64,000 bases of DNA, taken from positions 1-64,000 of the forward strand of contig NZ_JAOASO010000162.1 of assembly GCF_030158645.1 (NCBI RefSeq). The letters are read 5' to 3'. Of this stretch, positions 44,624-53,414 are shown piece by piece (positions within the stretch are counted from its first letter, which is position 1; each line of letters opens with the position of its first letter). A program made the position numbers and the translations under genes. The notes below the pieces were generated by a model, which was given only the letters and a program-made list of their open reading frames with translations, was not told where the DNA came from and ran no database searches. The stretch is from Hydrogenophaga sp. Lineage in GTDB: Bacteria > Pseudomonadota > Gammaproteobacteria > Burkholderiales > Burkholderiaceae_C.

Positions 44624-45616
44624 TCAGTCGACTTTTGCGCCGGACGCCTTCACCACCGGCGCCCACTTCGCAATCTCGGCTTCGATCAGCTTGCTGAATT
44701 CCTGCGGCGTGTTGCCGCTGGGGATCGCGCCCTGGCCCAGCAGGCGTTCCTTCACCGCGGGCAGACCCAGTGCCTTGGCGGTTTCCTGTTGCAGGCGGTT
44801 CACCACCTCCGGCGGCGTGCCGGCGGGCGCGAGCAGGCCGAACCAGGAGCTGGCTTCAAAGCCGGCGAGTGCGCCGGCCTCGGCCACGGTGGGGGTGTCG
44901 GGCAGGGCGCTGGAGCGCACGGCACTGGTCACGGCAAAGGCCTTCAAGCCGCCCGATTGGATGTGCGGCATGGCCGAGGGCAGGTTGTCGAACATCACGT
45001 CCACCGCACCCACCAGCAGGTCGGTGATGGCCGGGCCGGAGCCGCGGTAGGGGATGTGCGTCATGAAGATGCCGGTGCGCGACTTGAACAGCTCGCCCGC
45101 CAGGTGGATGGACGTGCCGTTGCCGCTGGAGGCCATGTTGAGTTTGCCGGGGCGGGACTTGGCGTACTTCACGAAGTCGGCCACGTTGTTGATGCCCAGT
45201 TCCTGCGCGCGCTTGGTGTTCATCACCATCACGTTGGGCACGCCGGCCACCAGCGTGATGGGGGCAAAGTCTTTCTGCGGGTCGTAGGGCAGCTTGGAGT
45301 ACAGCGACTTGTTGATGCCGTGCGTGCCCACGGTGCCCATGAGCAGGGTGTAGCCGTCGTTGGGTGACTTGGCCACCAGGTCGGCGCCGATGTTGCCGCC
45401 TGCGCCCGCGCGGTTGTCCACCACCACGGGCTGCCCCAGCACCTTGCTCAGTTCGGGCGCGAGCGTGCGCGCCAGGATGTCGGTGGTGCCGCCGGGTGCA
45501 AACGGCACCACGATGCGGATCGGTTTGCTGGGCCATGCAGCTTGCGCGGCCACCAGAGAGGGGAGGGCGGTGGCAGCGGCAGCGAGGGCAATGAGGGTGC
45601 GGCGGGAAAGCTTCAT
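44624..45616 (-). CDS. Bug-type tripartite tricarboxylate receptor
   Basis: A 330-residue periplasmic solute receptor of the Bug (TctC) family, which bind carboxylates, amides or aromatic acids. Sec signal at residues 1-25; mature start [20 protein letters not shown], with the two family loops [15 protein letters not shown] and GDLL-like [20 protein letters not shown]. No TctA/TctB membrane genes are adjacent, as is usual for the many orphan Bug proteins of Burkholderiales. It lies 133 bases after another Bug gene on the same strand, separated by a terminator hairpin, so the two are separate transcripts. The ligand cannot be named. Confidence 0.92.
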   Translation of the reverse strand: MKLSRRTLIALAAAATALPSLVAAQAAWPSKPIRIVVPFAPGGTTDILARTLAPELSKVLGQPVVVDNRAGAGGNIGADLVAKSPNDGYTLLMGTVGTHGINKSLYSKLPYDPQKDFAPITLVAGVPNVMVMNTKRAQELGINNVADFVKYAKSRPGKLNMASSGNGTSIHLAGELFKSRTGIFMTHIPYRGSGPAITDLLVGAVDVMFDNLPSAMPHIQSGGLKAFAVTSAVRSSALPDTPTVAEAGALAGFEASSWFGLLAPAGTPPEVVNRLQQETAKALGLPAVKERLLGQGAIPSGNTPQEFSKLIEAEIAKWAPVVKASGAKVD

Positions 45617-45704
45617 GGTTGTCTCCTGTTGTGGTTGTGCTGGTCAATGTAGCGGCTTCGGGCGCTGCGCAGTGCCTGTGGGCGACACACGCATGGCCCA
45701 AACA

Positions 45705-45732
45705 AATACAGCCCGCGCGGGCGGGCTGTATT
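45705..45732 (-). terminator. Terminator between the two Bug genes
   Basis: Perfect 12-bp stem AATACAGCCCGC / GCGGGCTGTATT with a GCGG loop, just beyond the stop of the upstream Bug gene. Read leftwards, the stem ends in TT and is followed by TGTTTG, a modest U-rich tail. Confidence 0.8.
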
Positions 45733-45748
45733 CAGGGTTGCGCAAGGC

Positions 45749-46732
45749 TCAGTCGGCGAACTGGCCGGCGGCGTCGATCGCGGTCTTGAGCTTGGTGATC
45801 TCGTTGGCCACAAACGCCTTGTGACCGGCGGGGGTCACGCGGTTGTCGTTCACGACGATGGCGCCCAGATCTTCCTGGCTCTTGATGAACTCGGGGTCCT
45901 TCAGGGCCACTTGCAGCGCGTCGTTGAGCTTCTTGGTCACGTCGGCTGGCGTGCCCTTCGGTGCGTACAGGCCGTGCCAGATGGTCAGGTTGAAGCCCTT
46001 CAGGCCCATTTCCTGCAGCGACGGGTAGTCCTTGAGCAGCTTGTGGTTGTCCAGGCGCTTGGCGGTCGTCACGGCGAAGGCCTTCACGCGGCCGCCCTCG
46101 ATCTGCGAGGTGGTGTTGGTGGTCTGGTCACACATCACGTCGACCTGCCCGCCGATCAGGTCGTTCATGGCCGGGCCGGTGCCGCGGTAGGCAATGGTGG
46201 TCATGGACTTGTCGAGCTTCACCGCCGATTGCCACATCAGACCGCAGATGTGCGAAGCGGAACCCAGGCCGGCGTGCGCCAGGTTGAGCTTGCCGCCGTT
46301 GGCGCGGATGTAGGCCTCGAAGTCGCGGTACGTGTTGGCGTTGAGCTTGTTGGTGCCCAGCAGCGTCATCGGCACGTCGTTGATCATGCCGAGGTACTCA
46401 AAGTCTTCGAGCGGCTTGAACTGCTGTTTGCGGTACAGGCTGGTGGTGGCGGCCATGCCGATGTGCCACACGAGCAGGGTGTAGCCGTCCGGGTTGGCGC
46501 GGGCCACCTTGGTGCCGGCGATCGTGCCACCAGCGCCGGCTGCGTTTTCCACCACGATGTTGGCGCCGCCCAGGGGCTTGCGCATGGCTTCGGCCAGACG
46601 ACGGGCCACCAGATCGGTTGGGCCGCCGGCGGCGAAGGGCACCACGAAAGTGATGGGCTTGGCCGGGAAGGCCTGAGCAAAGGCGCCGACCGAGACGGTG
46701 GCTGCCAGAGCGACGGCGAGCAGTTTTTTCAT
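45749..46732 (-). CDS. Bug-type tripartite tricarboxylate receptor
   Basis: A 327-residue Bug/TctC periplasmic receptor with a Sec signal (residues 1-19, ending GAFAQ) and mature start AFPAKPITFVVPFAAGGPTD. The second domain loop is GPAMNDLIGGQVDVMCDQTT. It shares the fold with its neighbour at 44624-45616 but differs clearly in sequence (for example LVWHIGMAATTSLYRKQ), so the pair is unlikely to be a recent duplication and may bind different solutes. No membrane subunits are coded nearby. It is followed by a good terminator. Confidence 0.92.
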   Translation of the reverse strand: MKKLLAVALAATVSVGAFAQAFPAKPITFVVPFAAGGPTDLVARRLAEAMRKPLGGANIVVENAAGAGGTIAGTKVARANPDGYTLLVWHIGMAATTSLYRKQQFKPLEDFEYLGMINDVPMTLLGTNKLNANTYRDFEAYIRANGGKLNLAHAGLGSASHICGLMWQSAVKLDKSMTTIAYRGTGPAMNDLIGGQVDVMCDQTTNTTSQIEGGRVKAFAVTTAKRLDNHKLLKDYPSLQEMGLKGFNLTIWHGLYAPKGTPADVTKKLNDALQVALKDPEFIKSQEDLGAIVVNDNRVTPAGHKAFVANEITKLKTAIDAAGQFAD

Positions 46733-46869
46733 GGGATCTCCAACGGGGGTTAAGTACCCACGATGGTATCCCCCATGCGACAGCAGGAAATCGCGGAAAT
46801 TACTTAGCCCGGTGCATGGGAAAACCCTTTGCTGCGCCGCAGCGAGAAGCGCTGGGGACGACTTCGGTA

Positions 46870-48123
46870 CTACTGGTAGCTGCGCGCGTCCTCAATGACC
46901 TTGCCGTCGTTGGGGAGGCTGCCGGGTGGCACGAGCTGCACATCGCTGCGCAGCTTTGTGACGTCGCGCACGGCCACCGCGATCAAGTCGCGCAAGCTGT
47001 CGTCTGCCTCGCTGGCCTCGACCTTCAGGCACATCTGGTCGTTGGCCATTTCACCGCTGACCACCAGGCGCGCCTTGTGCACCTGGGGGAAACGCCGCGC
47101 GATGTCGGCCACCTGGGCGGCGTGCACAAACATGCCCCGCACTTTGGTGGTCTGGTCGGCACGGCCCATCCAGCCCTTGATGCGCGGTGCGGTGCGGCCG
47201 GTCGGGCAGGTGCCCGGCAAGATGGCCGACAGATCGCCGGTACCGAAGCGGATCAGCGGGTACCCGGCGTTGAGCGTGGTCACCACCAGCTCGCCGACCT
47301 CGCCCTCGGGCACCGGGTCGCCCGTGCCCGGGCGCACGATCTCCACGATCACCCCTTCATCGAGCACCAGGCCCTGGCGCGCCTGGGTCTCGTAAGCCAC
47401 CAGCCCCAGATCGGCCGTGGCGTACGTCTGGTACACGGCCACGCCCTGCTCCTGGAACCAGGCGGTGAGGCTGGGCGGGCAGGCTTCGCCACCCACCGAC
47501 GCCTTGGTGAGGCTGCGGATGTCGGTGCCTGTCTCCTTGGCTTTTTCCAGCAGGATGCGCAGGAAGCTCGGCGTGCCGGTGTACGCGTTGGGTTGGAGGT
47601 CCACCATCGCGTCAAGCTGTTGCTCGGTCTGGCCGGTGCCGGCGGGGAACACGGTGCAACCCACGGCGTGGGCGCCCGACTCCAGGATGAAGGCGCCGGG
47701 GGTCATGTGATAGCTGAAGCTGTTGTGCACGAGTTCACCCGCGCGAAACCCCGCCGCGAACAGCGCGCGACCCGAGCGCCAGTAGTCGCGCACCGTGCCT
47801 TCGGGTTCGTAGATCGGACCCGGGCTGGCAAACACACGCGACATGGCCGGACCACGCACCAGCGCGGCAAAACCACCGAACGCATCGCCACCTTGCGCAC
47901 GCGAGGCTTTCTGGCGCTCCAGCAGCTCGCTCTTGCGTGTGACGGGCAGGCGGGCCAGCGCAGCACGGCTGCCGATGCTGGCGGCGTCCACGCCTTTGAG
48001 GATCTCGGCCAACGCCGGGCTGTGGCGCTGTGCGTGCGCGATCTGCGCAGGCAGCGCGGCCATCTGGGCCGCTTCGCGCTCGGCGGGCGCTCGGGTTTCG
48101 AGGTGGTCGAAGTGGTCGTTCAT
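46870..48123 (-). CDS. Phenylacetate-CoA ligase-like protein (PaaK family)
   Basis: A 417-residue PaaK-type AMP-forming aryl-CoA ligase. The N-terminal PaaK pattern (LARLPVTRKSELLERQK) is followed by the FSYHMTPGAFILESGAHAVG core, the adenine-site region VYQTYATADLGLVAYETQ and the C-terminal GRADQTTKVRGMFVHAAQV hinge. It is the last gene of the Liv transporter cluster. Position suggests that it activates an aromatic or related acid brought in by that transporter; whether the substrate is phenylacetate itself is open, as no paaABCDE genes are present. Confidence 0.87.
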   Translation of the reverse strand: MNDHFDHLETRAPAEREAAQMAALPAQIAHAQRHSPALAEILKGVDAASIGSRAALARLPVTRKSELLERQKASRAQGGDAFGGFAALVRGPAMSRVFASPGPIYEPEGTVRDYWRSGRALFAAGFRAGELVHNSFSYHMTPGAFILESGAHAVGCTVFPAGTGQTEQQLDAMVDLQPNAYTGTPSFLRILLEKAKETGTDIRSLTKASVGGEACPPSLTAWFQEQGVAVYQTYATADLGLVAYETQARQGLVLDEGVIVEIVRPGTGDPVPEGEVGELVVTTLNAGYPLIRFGTGDLSAILPGTCPTGRTAPRIKGWMGRADQTTKVRGMFVHAAQVADIARRFPQVHKARLVVSGEMANDQMCLKVEASEADDSLRDLIAVAVRDVTKLRSDVQLVPPGSLPNDGKVIEDARSYQ

Positions 48124-48155
48124 GGTGTTCCGGTGCGAGATGGAAAAAAGGTGGG

Positions 48156-48977
48156 TCAAGCCAGCCAGCGTTTTCTGCGCTTGTAGCTTTTCACATCCTT
48201 GAAGCTCTTGCGCTCGCCTCCACCCATGCCCAGGTAAAACTCTTTCACGTCTTCGTTGTTGCGCAGGTCGGCGGCCAGGCCATCCATCACGATGCGCCCG
48301 CTCTCCATGATGTAGCCGTAGTCCGCGTACTTCAGCGCCATGTTGGTGTTCTGCTCGGCCAGCAAGAAGGTGACTTTCTCCTTCTGGTTGAGGTCTTTGA
48401 CGATTTCGAACACCTCTTCGACGATCTGCGGCGCCAGGCCCATGGAGGGTTCGTCGAGCAGCATTACGCTGGGGTTGGTCATGAGGGCGCGGCCGATGGC
48501 GCACATCTGCTGCTCACCGCCAGAGGTGTAGGCCGCCTGGCTGGTGCGCCGGGTCTTCAGGCGGGGGAAGTAGTTGTAGACCTTCTCCAGGTTGCGCGCA
48601 ATCTCGGCCTTGTCCTTGCGGGTGTAGGAGCCGGTCATGAGGTTCTCTTCGATGGTGAGGTGGGCAAAGCAATGCCGCCCTTCCATGACCTGCACCACAC
48701 CGCGGTGCACGAGGTCGGAGGTGCTCAGGTTCTCGATGCGCTCACCCCGCAGCTCGATGCTGCCCTTGGTCACTTCGCCGCGTTCGGCCTTGAGCAGGTT
48801 GGAGATGGCGCGCAAGGTGGTCGTCTTGCCCGCGCCATTGCCACCGAGCACGGCGGCGATCTTGCCCTCGGGCACATTGAGCGAGACGCCCTTGAGCACG
48901 AGGATGACGTGGTTGTAGATGACCTCGATGCCGTTGACGTTGAGGACGTTGCTGGGGATGCTCTCTGGGGTGGTCAT
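48156..48977 (-). CDS. livF: Liv-type ABC transporter ATPase
   Basis: A 273-residue ATPase of the second (LivF) kind. Walker A is GGNGAGKTTTLRAI, the signature is SGGEQQMCAIGRALMTN, Walker B is VMLLDEPSMGLAPQ, and the switch His is in LLAEQNTNMALK. The C-terminal tail is longer and more basic than in E. coli LivF (RKSFKDVKSYKRRKRW). Start at 48977 (MTTPESIPS) with AGGACA upstream; an earlier ATG at 48998 lacks a ribosome site. It is separated from the receptor gene by overlapping hairpins that could lower its expression relative to the receptor. Confidence 0.92.
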   Translation of the reverse strand: MTTPESIPSNVLNVNGIEVIYNHVILVLKGVSLNVPEGKIAAVLGGNGAGKTTTLRAISNLLKAERGEVTKGSIELRGERIENLSTSDLVHRGVVQVMEGRHCFAHLTIEENLMTGSYTRKDKAEIARNLEKVYNYFPRLKTRRTSQAAYTSGGEQQMCAIGRALMTNPSVMLLDEPSMGLAPQIVEEVFEIVKDLNQKEKVTFLLAEQNTNMALKYADYGYIMESGRIVMDGLAADLRNNEDVKEFYLGMGGGERKSFKDVKSYKRRKRWLA

Positions 48978-48993
48978 GGGAATGTCCTGTGTG

Positions 48994-49051
48994 GCCAATT
49001 CAAAGACGTGCGCGGAGCAGGTCTTTGAATTGGCGGCTCTTGCGAGCCGCC
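48994..49051 (-). promoter_or_regulatory. Two overlapping hairpins between livK and livF
   Basis: A perfect 14-bp inverted repeat GCCAATTCAAAGAC (48994-49007) / GTCTTTGAATTGGC (49021-49034), overlapping by three bases a second hairpin GGCGGCTC / GAGCCGCC (49032-49039 and 49044-49051) with loop TTGC. In the leftward transcript the second forms first. The two cannot both form completely, so this may be an intercistronic attenuator or RNA-stabilising element. Confidence 0.7.
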
Positions 49052-49066
49052 AGGTTCAGCCCGTGA

Positions 49067-50404
49067 TCAGCTCTGGCAGTCGGCGCCGGTGCGGCGGGTC
49101 AGTTTTTTCTCGGCGGCGTACTTGTCGGCAGCAGCCTTGACCAAAGGCCGGATGATCTGTTCATCGCCCTGCAGCCAGTCGGACGTCCATTCGAACTTGC
49201 TGCCGTTCCAGGTGTGCACGCGGGCCCACGAAGCGCCCATGTGGTCCTGGCAGCTGGTGGAGATCGGGCGCATCACACCCTTGAAGCCCAGTGCGTCCAG
49301 TTTGGCCTGGGTGAGGTTCAGGTTCTCGTAACCCCAGCGGGCCTGTTCACCCGTCATGACCTTGCCCTTGCCGAAGCGTTCTTGTGCCGCACGCACGCCT
49401 TCGACCGCCAGCATGGCCGCCTGCAGACCGCGCATGTAAAGCACCTGTCCGACCTCGTCCTTCGGCCCCGTGCCATTGCCCTTGCCGTGCACCTTGGTCA
49501 GGATTTCCTTGGCGACATCCGCGTTGGGCTCGGCGCCGTGCTGCATCATGATGGCGTTGTAGCCCTTGGCGCCCGCGCCCACGTCTTTCACATCGGGCTC
49601 GGCACCGGCCCACCACACGCCGTACATCTTTTCGCGAGGGTAGCCGGTGGCCTGGGCTTCCTTCAGTGCGGTGGAGTTCATCACGCCCCAGCCCCAGTTG
49701 AGCACGTAGTCCGGGCGGTCACGGCGGATCTGCAGCCAGGTGGCCTTCTGCTCCACACCCGGGTGCGTCACCGGGAGCAAACTGAGCGTGAAACCATGCA
49801 TGGCCGCGCGTTCCTGCAGCAGCGGGATCGGTTCCTTGCCGAACGGGCTGTCGTGGTAGACCAGCGCGATCTTTTTGCCCTTGAGCTTGTCCAGACCACC
49901 CTCTTTTTTGGCGATGTGCTGGATGAGCGTGTCGGCGGCCACCCAGTAGGTGCCCGAGAGCGGGAAGTTCCACTTGAAGACGCCACCGTCCGCGGACTCG
50001 CTGCGGCCATAGCCGGCGGTGATCAGCGGGATCTTGTCGCCCGGGGCCTTTTCGGTCAGCGCGAAGGTGATGCCGGTGGACAGCGGCTGGAACACCGTGG
50101 CGCCACCGTTCTTGCCTTTGAGGCGTTCGTAGCACTCCACGCCGCGGTCGGTGGCGTAGCCGGTTTCGCACTCCTCAAACGACACCTTCACGCCGTTGAT
50201 GCCACCGCGCTCGTTGACCAGCTTGAGGTAGTCCACGTAGCCGTTGGCGAACGGCACACCGTTGGGCGCGTAGGCGCCGGTGCGGTACACCAGCACCGGG
50301 AAGAACTGTTCCTTGGCTTGCGCCATGGCACTCGGCGCCACCAGTGCGGCAGACAAGCCGGCGCAGGCGATCGACACGGACAGAACCAGATTTCGCAGCT
50401 TCAT
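49067..50404 (-). CDS. Liv-type ABC substrate-binding protein
   Basis: A 445-residue periplasmic type 1 binding protein with a Sec signal (ending AMAQAKEQ). It is longer than LivK (about 370) and belongs to the larger receptors often coded with CoA ligases: FPVLVYRTGAYAPNGVPFAN at the start, then YLKLVNERGGINGVKVSFEE. Two internal cysteines in FEECETGYATDRGVECYERL may pair. AGGAGA precedes the ATG. It sits between the permease and LivF genes. Neighbouring ligases suggest an organic acid, not a branched-chain amino acid, as the solute. Confidence 0.9.
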   Translation of the reverse strand: MKLRNLVLSVSIACAGLSAALVAPSAMAQAKEQFFPVLVYRTGAYAPNGVPFANGYVDYLKLVNERGGINGVKVSFEECETGYATDRGVECYERLKGKNGGATVFQPLSTGITFALTEKAPGDKIPLITAGYGRSESADGGVFKWNFPLSGTYWVAADTLIQHIAKKEGGLDKLKGKKIALVYHDSPFGKEPIPLLQERAAMHGFTLSLLPVTHPGVEQKATWLQIRRDRPDYVLNWGWGVMNSTALKEAQATGYPREKMYGVWWAGAEPDVKDVGAGAKGYNAIMMQHGAEPNADVAKEILTKVHGKGNGTGPKDEVGQVLYMRGLQAAMLAVEGVRAAQERFGKGKVMTGEQARWGYENLNLTQAKLDALGFKGVMRPISTSCQDHMGASWARVHTWNGSKFEWTSDWLQGDEQIIRPLVKAAADKYAAEKKLTRRTGADCQS

Positions 50405-50492
50405 TTCGTTGTCTCCTAATAAGAATCAAACACAGATCAAATCAACACTCACGATGACCCTTGGATGCCGGACGGCTTGCGCCGCTGCGGCC

Positions 50493-51569
50493 TCAGTGCG
50501 GAAAGGGCCAGAGCCGCAACTTCTGTTTGGCGATGCTCCAGAGCTTGGCCAGACCGTGGGGCTCCACGATCAGGAACCAGACGATGAGCGCGCCGAAAAC
50601 CATGAACTCGGTGTGGGACACCGCGGCGGTGGAAATCTCCACACCGAAGAGTCCGCCCACCGCAGGCAGGAACTGGTTGAGGAAAATGGGCAGAACGACG
50701 ATGAAGGCCGCGCCGAAAAAGCTGCCCATGATCGAGCCCATGCCGCCGATGATCACCATGAAGAGCAGCTGGAAGCTGCGGTCGATGGAGAAGGCGGCTG
50801 GCTCCCACGAGCCCAGGTGCACGAAGCCCCACAGGCCCCCGGCCACGCCGATGATGAAGGAGCTGACCGCGAACGCGCTCAGCTTGGCGTACATGGGGCG
50901 GATGCCGATGACGGCGGCGGCCACATCCATGTCGCGGATGGCCATCCATTCGCGTCCGATGGCCGAGCGCACCAGGTTTTTGGCCAGCAGTGCGAACACC
51001 ACCAGGAAACCCAGGCAGAAGAGGTACTTCTCCATCGGGGTGTTGATGGTCCAGCCCAGCACGGAGAGGTTGGAGACCGAGACCGAGCCCGAGGCGGTGT
51101 TGTTGGTGAACCAGCCGATGCGCAGGAACGCCCAGTCGCAGAAGAACTGCGCGGCCAGCGTGGCCACGGCCAGATAGAGGCCCTTCACGCGCAGGCTGGG
51201 AATGCCGAAGAAGATGCCCACCAGCGTGGCGAAGAAACCGCCCGAGAGCAGGGCGATGATCAGCGGCATGCCGTCGATGCGCACGTAGGTGTTGTAGGCC
51301 ATGTAGGCGCCCACGGCCATGAAGGCGCCCGAGCCCAGGCTGATCTGTCCGCAGTAGCCCACCAGGATGTTCACCCCCAGGGCGGCCAGCGCCAGGATCA
51401 GGAAGGGGATGAGGATGGCGCGGAACATGTACTCATCCACCAGCAGCGGCACGCCGATGAAGGCAAACGCGATGAAGGCCAGGATGACCCAGCGGTCCTG
51501 TGCGATCGGGAAGATCTGCTGGTCGGCGCGGTAGGAGGTCTTGAATTGACCGTTTTCACGATAGAACAT
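50493..51569 (-). CDS. livM: Liv-type ABC permease, LivM
   Basis: A 358-residue inner-membrane permease with about ten hydrophobic segments and the LivM/BPD_transp_2 pattern: LAALGVNILVGYCGQISLGS near residue 80, later GSWEPAAFSIDRSFQLLFMV and IGGMGSIMGSFFGAAFIVVL. The central coupling loop EWMAIRDMDVAAAVIGI contacts the ATPases. It begins 73 bases after the LivH gene, a gap that contains a REP-like palindrome, and ends shortly before the receptor gene. Function as a subunit of the transporter is secure, the solute is not. Confidence 0.92.
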   Translation of the reverse strand: MFYRENGQFKTSYRADQQIFPIAQDRWVILAFIAFAFIGVPLLVDEYMFRAILIPFLILALAALGVNILVGYCGQISLGSGAFMAVGAYMAYNTYVRIDGMPLIIALLSGGFFATLVGIFFGIPSLRVKGLYLAVATLAAQFFCDWAFLRIGWFTNNTASGSVSVSNLSVLGWTINTPMEKYLFCLGFLVVFALLAKNLVRSAIGREWMAIRDMDVAAAVIGIRPMYAKLSAFAVSSFIIGVAGGLWGFVHLGSWEPAAFSIDRSFQLLFMVIIGGMGSIMGSFFGAAFIVVLPIFLNQFLPAVGGLFGVEISTAAVSHTEFMVFGALIVWFLIVEPHGLAKLWSIAKQKLRLWPFPH

Positions 51570-51587
51570 GGTGTTTTCAATCAGTTG

Positions 51588-51627
51588 GGGTCAGAGCACA
51601 TTGGCTGCGCAAATCGTGATCTGACCC
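51588..51627. repeat. REP-like palindrome between livH and livM
   Basis: An imperfect inverted repeat with outer arms GGGTCAGA and TCTGACCC and partly complementary inner arms (CACATT and AATCGTG). The GGGGTCAGA/TCTGACCC ends are typical of dispersed REP-type elements in betaproteobacteria. Its place inside an operon could give partial termination or RNA processing. Confidence 0.65.
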
Positions 51628-51642
51628 ACAAGGTATTCGGAC

Positions 51643-52572
51643 TCAGACGCGGTCGATGATCTTCTCGCCGAACAGCCCTTGCGGCCTGAACAGCAGGAAC
51701 ACCAGCGCGAGCACATACGCAAACCAGATCTCGATGCCCCCGCCCACGTAGGGGCCGAGGTAGACCTCGGAGAGCTTCTCGCCCACGCCGATGATCAGCC
51801 CGCCGATGATGGCGCCGGGCACCGAGGTGAGGCCGCCCAGGATGATCACGGGCAGGGCGCGCAGGGCCACGGTGGTGAGCGAGAACTGCACGCCCAGCTT
51901 GGAGCCCCAGATGATCCCGGCCACCAGCGCGGTGATGCCGGCAACGAACCAGACAATCACCCAGATGCGGTTGAGCGGAATGCCGATGGATTGCGCGGCC
52001 TGGTGGTCGTCGGCCACCGCGCGCAGCGCCCGCCCGGTGCCGGTCTTCTGGAAGAACAGCGAGAGCACGGCCACCAGCAAGGCCGCCACACAGGCTGCGT
52101 ACACGTCTTCGAGGTTGACCAGCACACCGCCCTCAAAGATGCCCTCGAACAGGAAGATCGGGTCCTTGGGCATGCCCACGTCGATCTGGTAGATGTCGGA
52201 GCCGAAGATGGTCTGGCCCAGGCCGTCGAGGAAGTACGTGATGCCCAGCGTGGCCATGAGCAGCGTCACGCCTTCCTGGTTGACCAGGTGGCGCAGCACC
52301 AGGCGCTCGATCAGCCAGGCCAGCACGAACATGAGTGCGCCGGCCATGAGGAAGGCGATCAGGTTGCCCAGGAACTTGTCCTCGATGCCCAGCCACCCTG
52401 GCACCCAGCCCGAGAAACGCGCCATGGCCAGGGCTGCGAACAGCACCATGGCGCCCTGTGCGAAGTTGAAGACGCCCGAGGCCTTGTAGATGAGCACGAA
52501 GCCCAGCGCCACCAACGAATAGAGCATGCCGGCCATGAGACCGCCGAGAAGAGCTTCAAGAAAGAATGCCAT
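51643..52572 (-). CDS. livH: Liv-type ABC permease, LivH
   Basis: A 309-residue inner-membrane permease of eight or nine hydrophobic segments. Family marks are the opening LLGGLMAGMLYSLVALGFVL, then IYKASGVFNFAQGAMVLF, the coupling loop GRALRAVADDHQAAQSIGI and PVIILGGLTSVPGAIIGGL. It is coded 12 bases after the LivG gene and forms the membrane pore with LivM. Sequence gives no indication of solute. Confidence 0.93.
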   Translation of the reverse strand: MAFFLEALLGGLMAGMLYSLVALGFVLIYKASGVFNFAQGAMVLFAALAMARFSGWVPGWLGIEDKFLGNLIAFLMAGALMFVLAWLIERLVLRHLVNQEGVTLLMATLGITYFLDGLGQTIFGSDIYQIDVGMPKDPIFLFEGIFEGGVLVNLEDVYAACVAALLVAVLSLFFQKTGTGRALRAVADDHQAAQSIGIPLNRIWVIVWFVAGITALVAGIIWGSKLGVQFSLTTVALRALPVIILGGLTSVPGAIIGGLIIGVGEKLSEVYLGPYVGGGIEIWFAYVLALVFLLFRPQGLFGEKIIDRV

Positions 52573-52584
52573 GGTGGTTCTCGA

Positions 52585-53379
52585 TCAGTGACTGGTTCCG
52601 AGGTAGGCGCTGATCACCTCCTCGTTGTTGCGGACTTCTTCGGGCGTGCCGTCACCGATTTTTTTGCCGTAGTCCAGCACCACCACACGGTCGGAGATGT
52701 CCATCACCACGCCCATGTCGTGCTCGATCAGCACGATGGTGGTGCCGAACTCGTCGTTCACGTCCAGGATGAAGCGGCTCATGTCCTGCTTTTCTTCCAG
52801 GTTCATGCCGGCCATGGGCTCGTCGAGCAGCAGCATCTGTGGCTCCATGGCCAGTGCCCGGCCCAGGTCCACGCGTTTTTGCAGACCGTAGGGCAGGGTG
52901 CCCACCGGCGTTTTGCGGAAGGCCTGGATTTCCAGGAAGTCGATGATGTGTTCGACGAACTCGCGGTTCGCCTCTTCTTCCTTTTGCGCACCACCGATGC
53001 CGAAGGGATTGCGAAAGGCCTGTGCAAACAGGTTGCTTTTGATGCGCAGGTTGCGCCCGGTCATGATGTTGTCGATCACGCTCATGCCCTTGAACAGCGC
53101 CAGGTTCTGGAAGGTGCGCGCGATGCCCATCTCGGCCACCTGGCGGCTGTTCATGTGCTTGAAGGTCTGGCCGCGAAAGCTGATCGAGCCCTCTTGCGGC
53201 TGGTACACGCCGTTGATGCAGTTGAGCATGGAGCTCTTGCCCGCACCGTTGGGCCCGATGATGGCGCGCACCTCGTGCTGGCGCACGTTGAAGCTGATGT
53301 CGGTGAGCGCTTTCACGCCGCCGAAGCGAAGACTGATGTTGTGGACGTCGAGGATGACGTCGCCGATTTTTTTGCTCAT
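52585..53379 (-). CDS. livG: Liv-type ABC transporter ATPase, LivG
   Basis: A 264-residue ATPase of the first (LivG) kind. Walker A is GPNGAGKSSMLNCI, the signature LPYGLQKRVDLGRALA (the LivG variant of LSGGQ), Walker B QMLLLDEPMAGMNLEEK, and the switch His in VLIEHDMGVVMDISDR. A LivG-type insertion lies between Walker A and the signature (RNLRIKSNLFAQAFRNPFG). It follows the acyl-CoA ligase gene by 35 bases and precedes LivH by 12, all on one strand. Confidence 0.93.
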   Translation of the reverse strand: MSKKIGDVILDVHNISLRFGGVKALTDISFNVRQHEVRAIIGPNGAGKSSMLNCINGVYQPQEGSISFRGQTFKHMNSRQVAEMGIARTFQNLALFKGMSVIDNIMTGRNLRIKSNLFAQAFRNPFGIGGAQKEEEANREFVEHIIDFLEIQAFRKTPVGTLPYGLQKRVDLGRALAMEPQMLLLDEPMAGMNLEEKQDMSRFILDVNDEFGTTIVLIEHDMGVVMDISDRVVVLDYGKKIGDGTPEEVRNNEEVISAYLGTSH

Positions 53380-53414
53380 GGGATGGGGTTCTGGCTTCGG
53401 TTCGATCGTCGATG

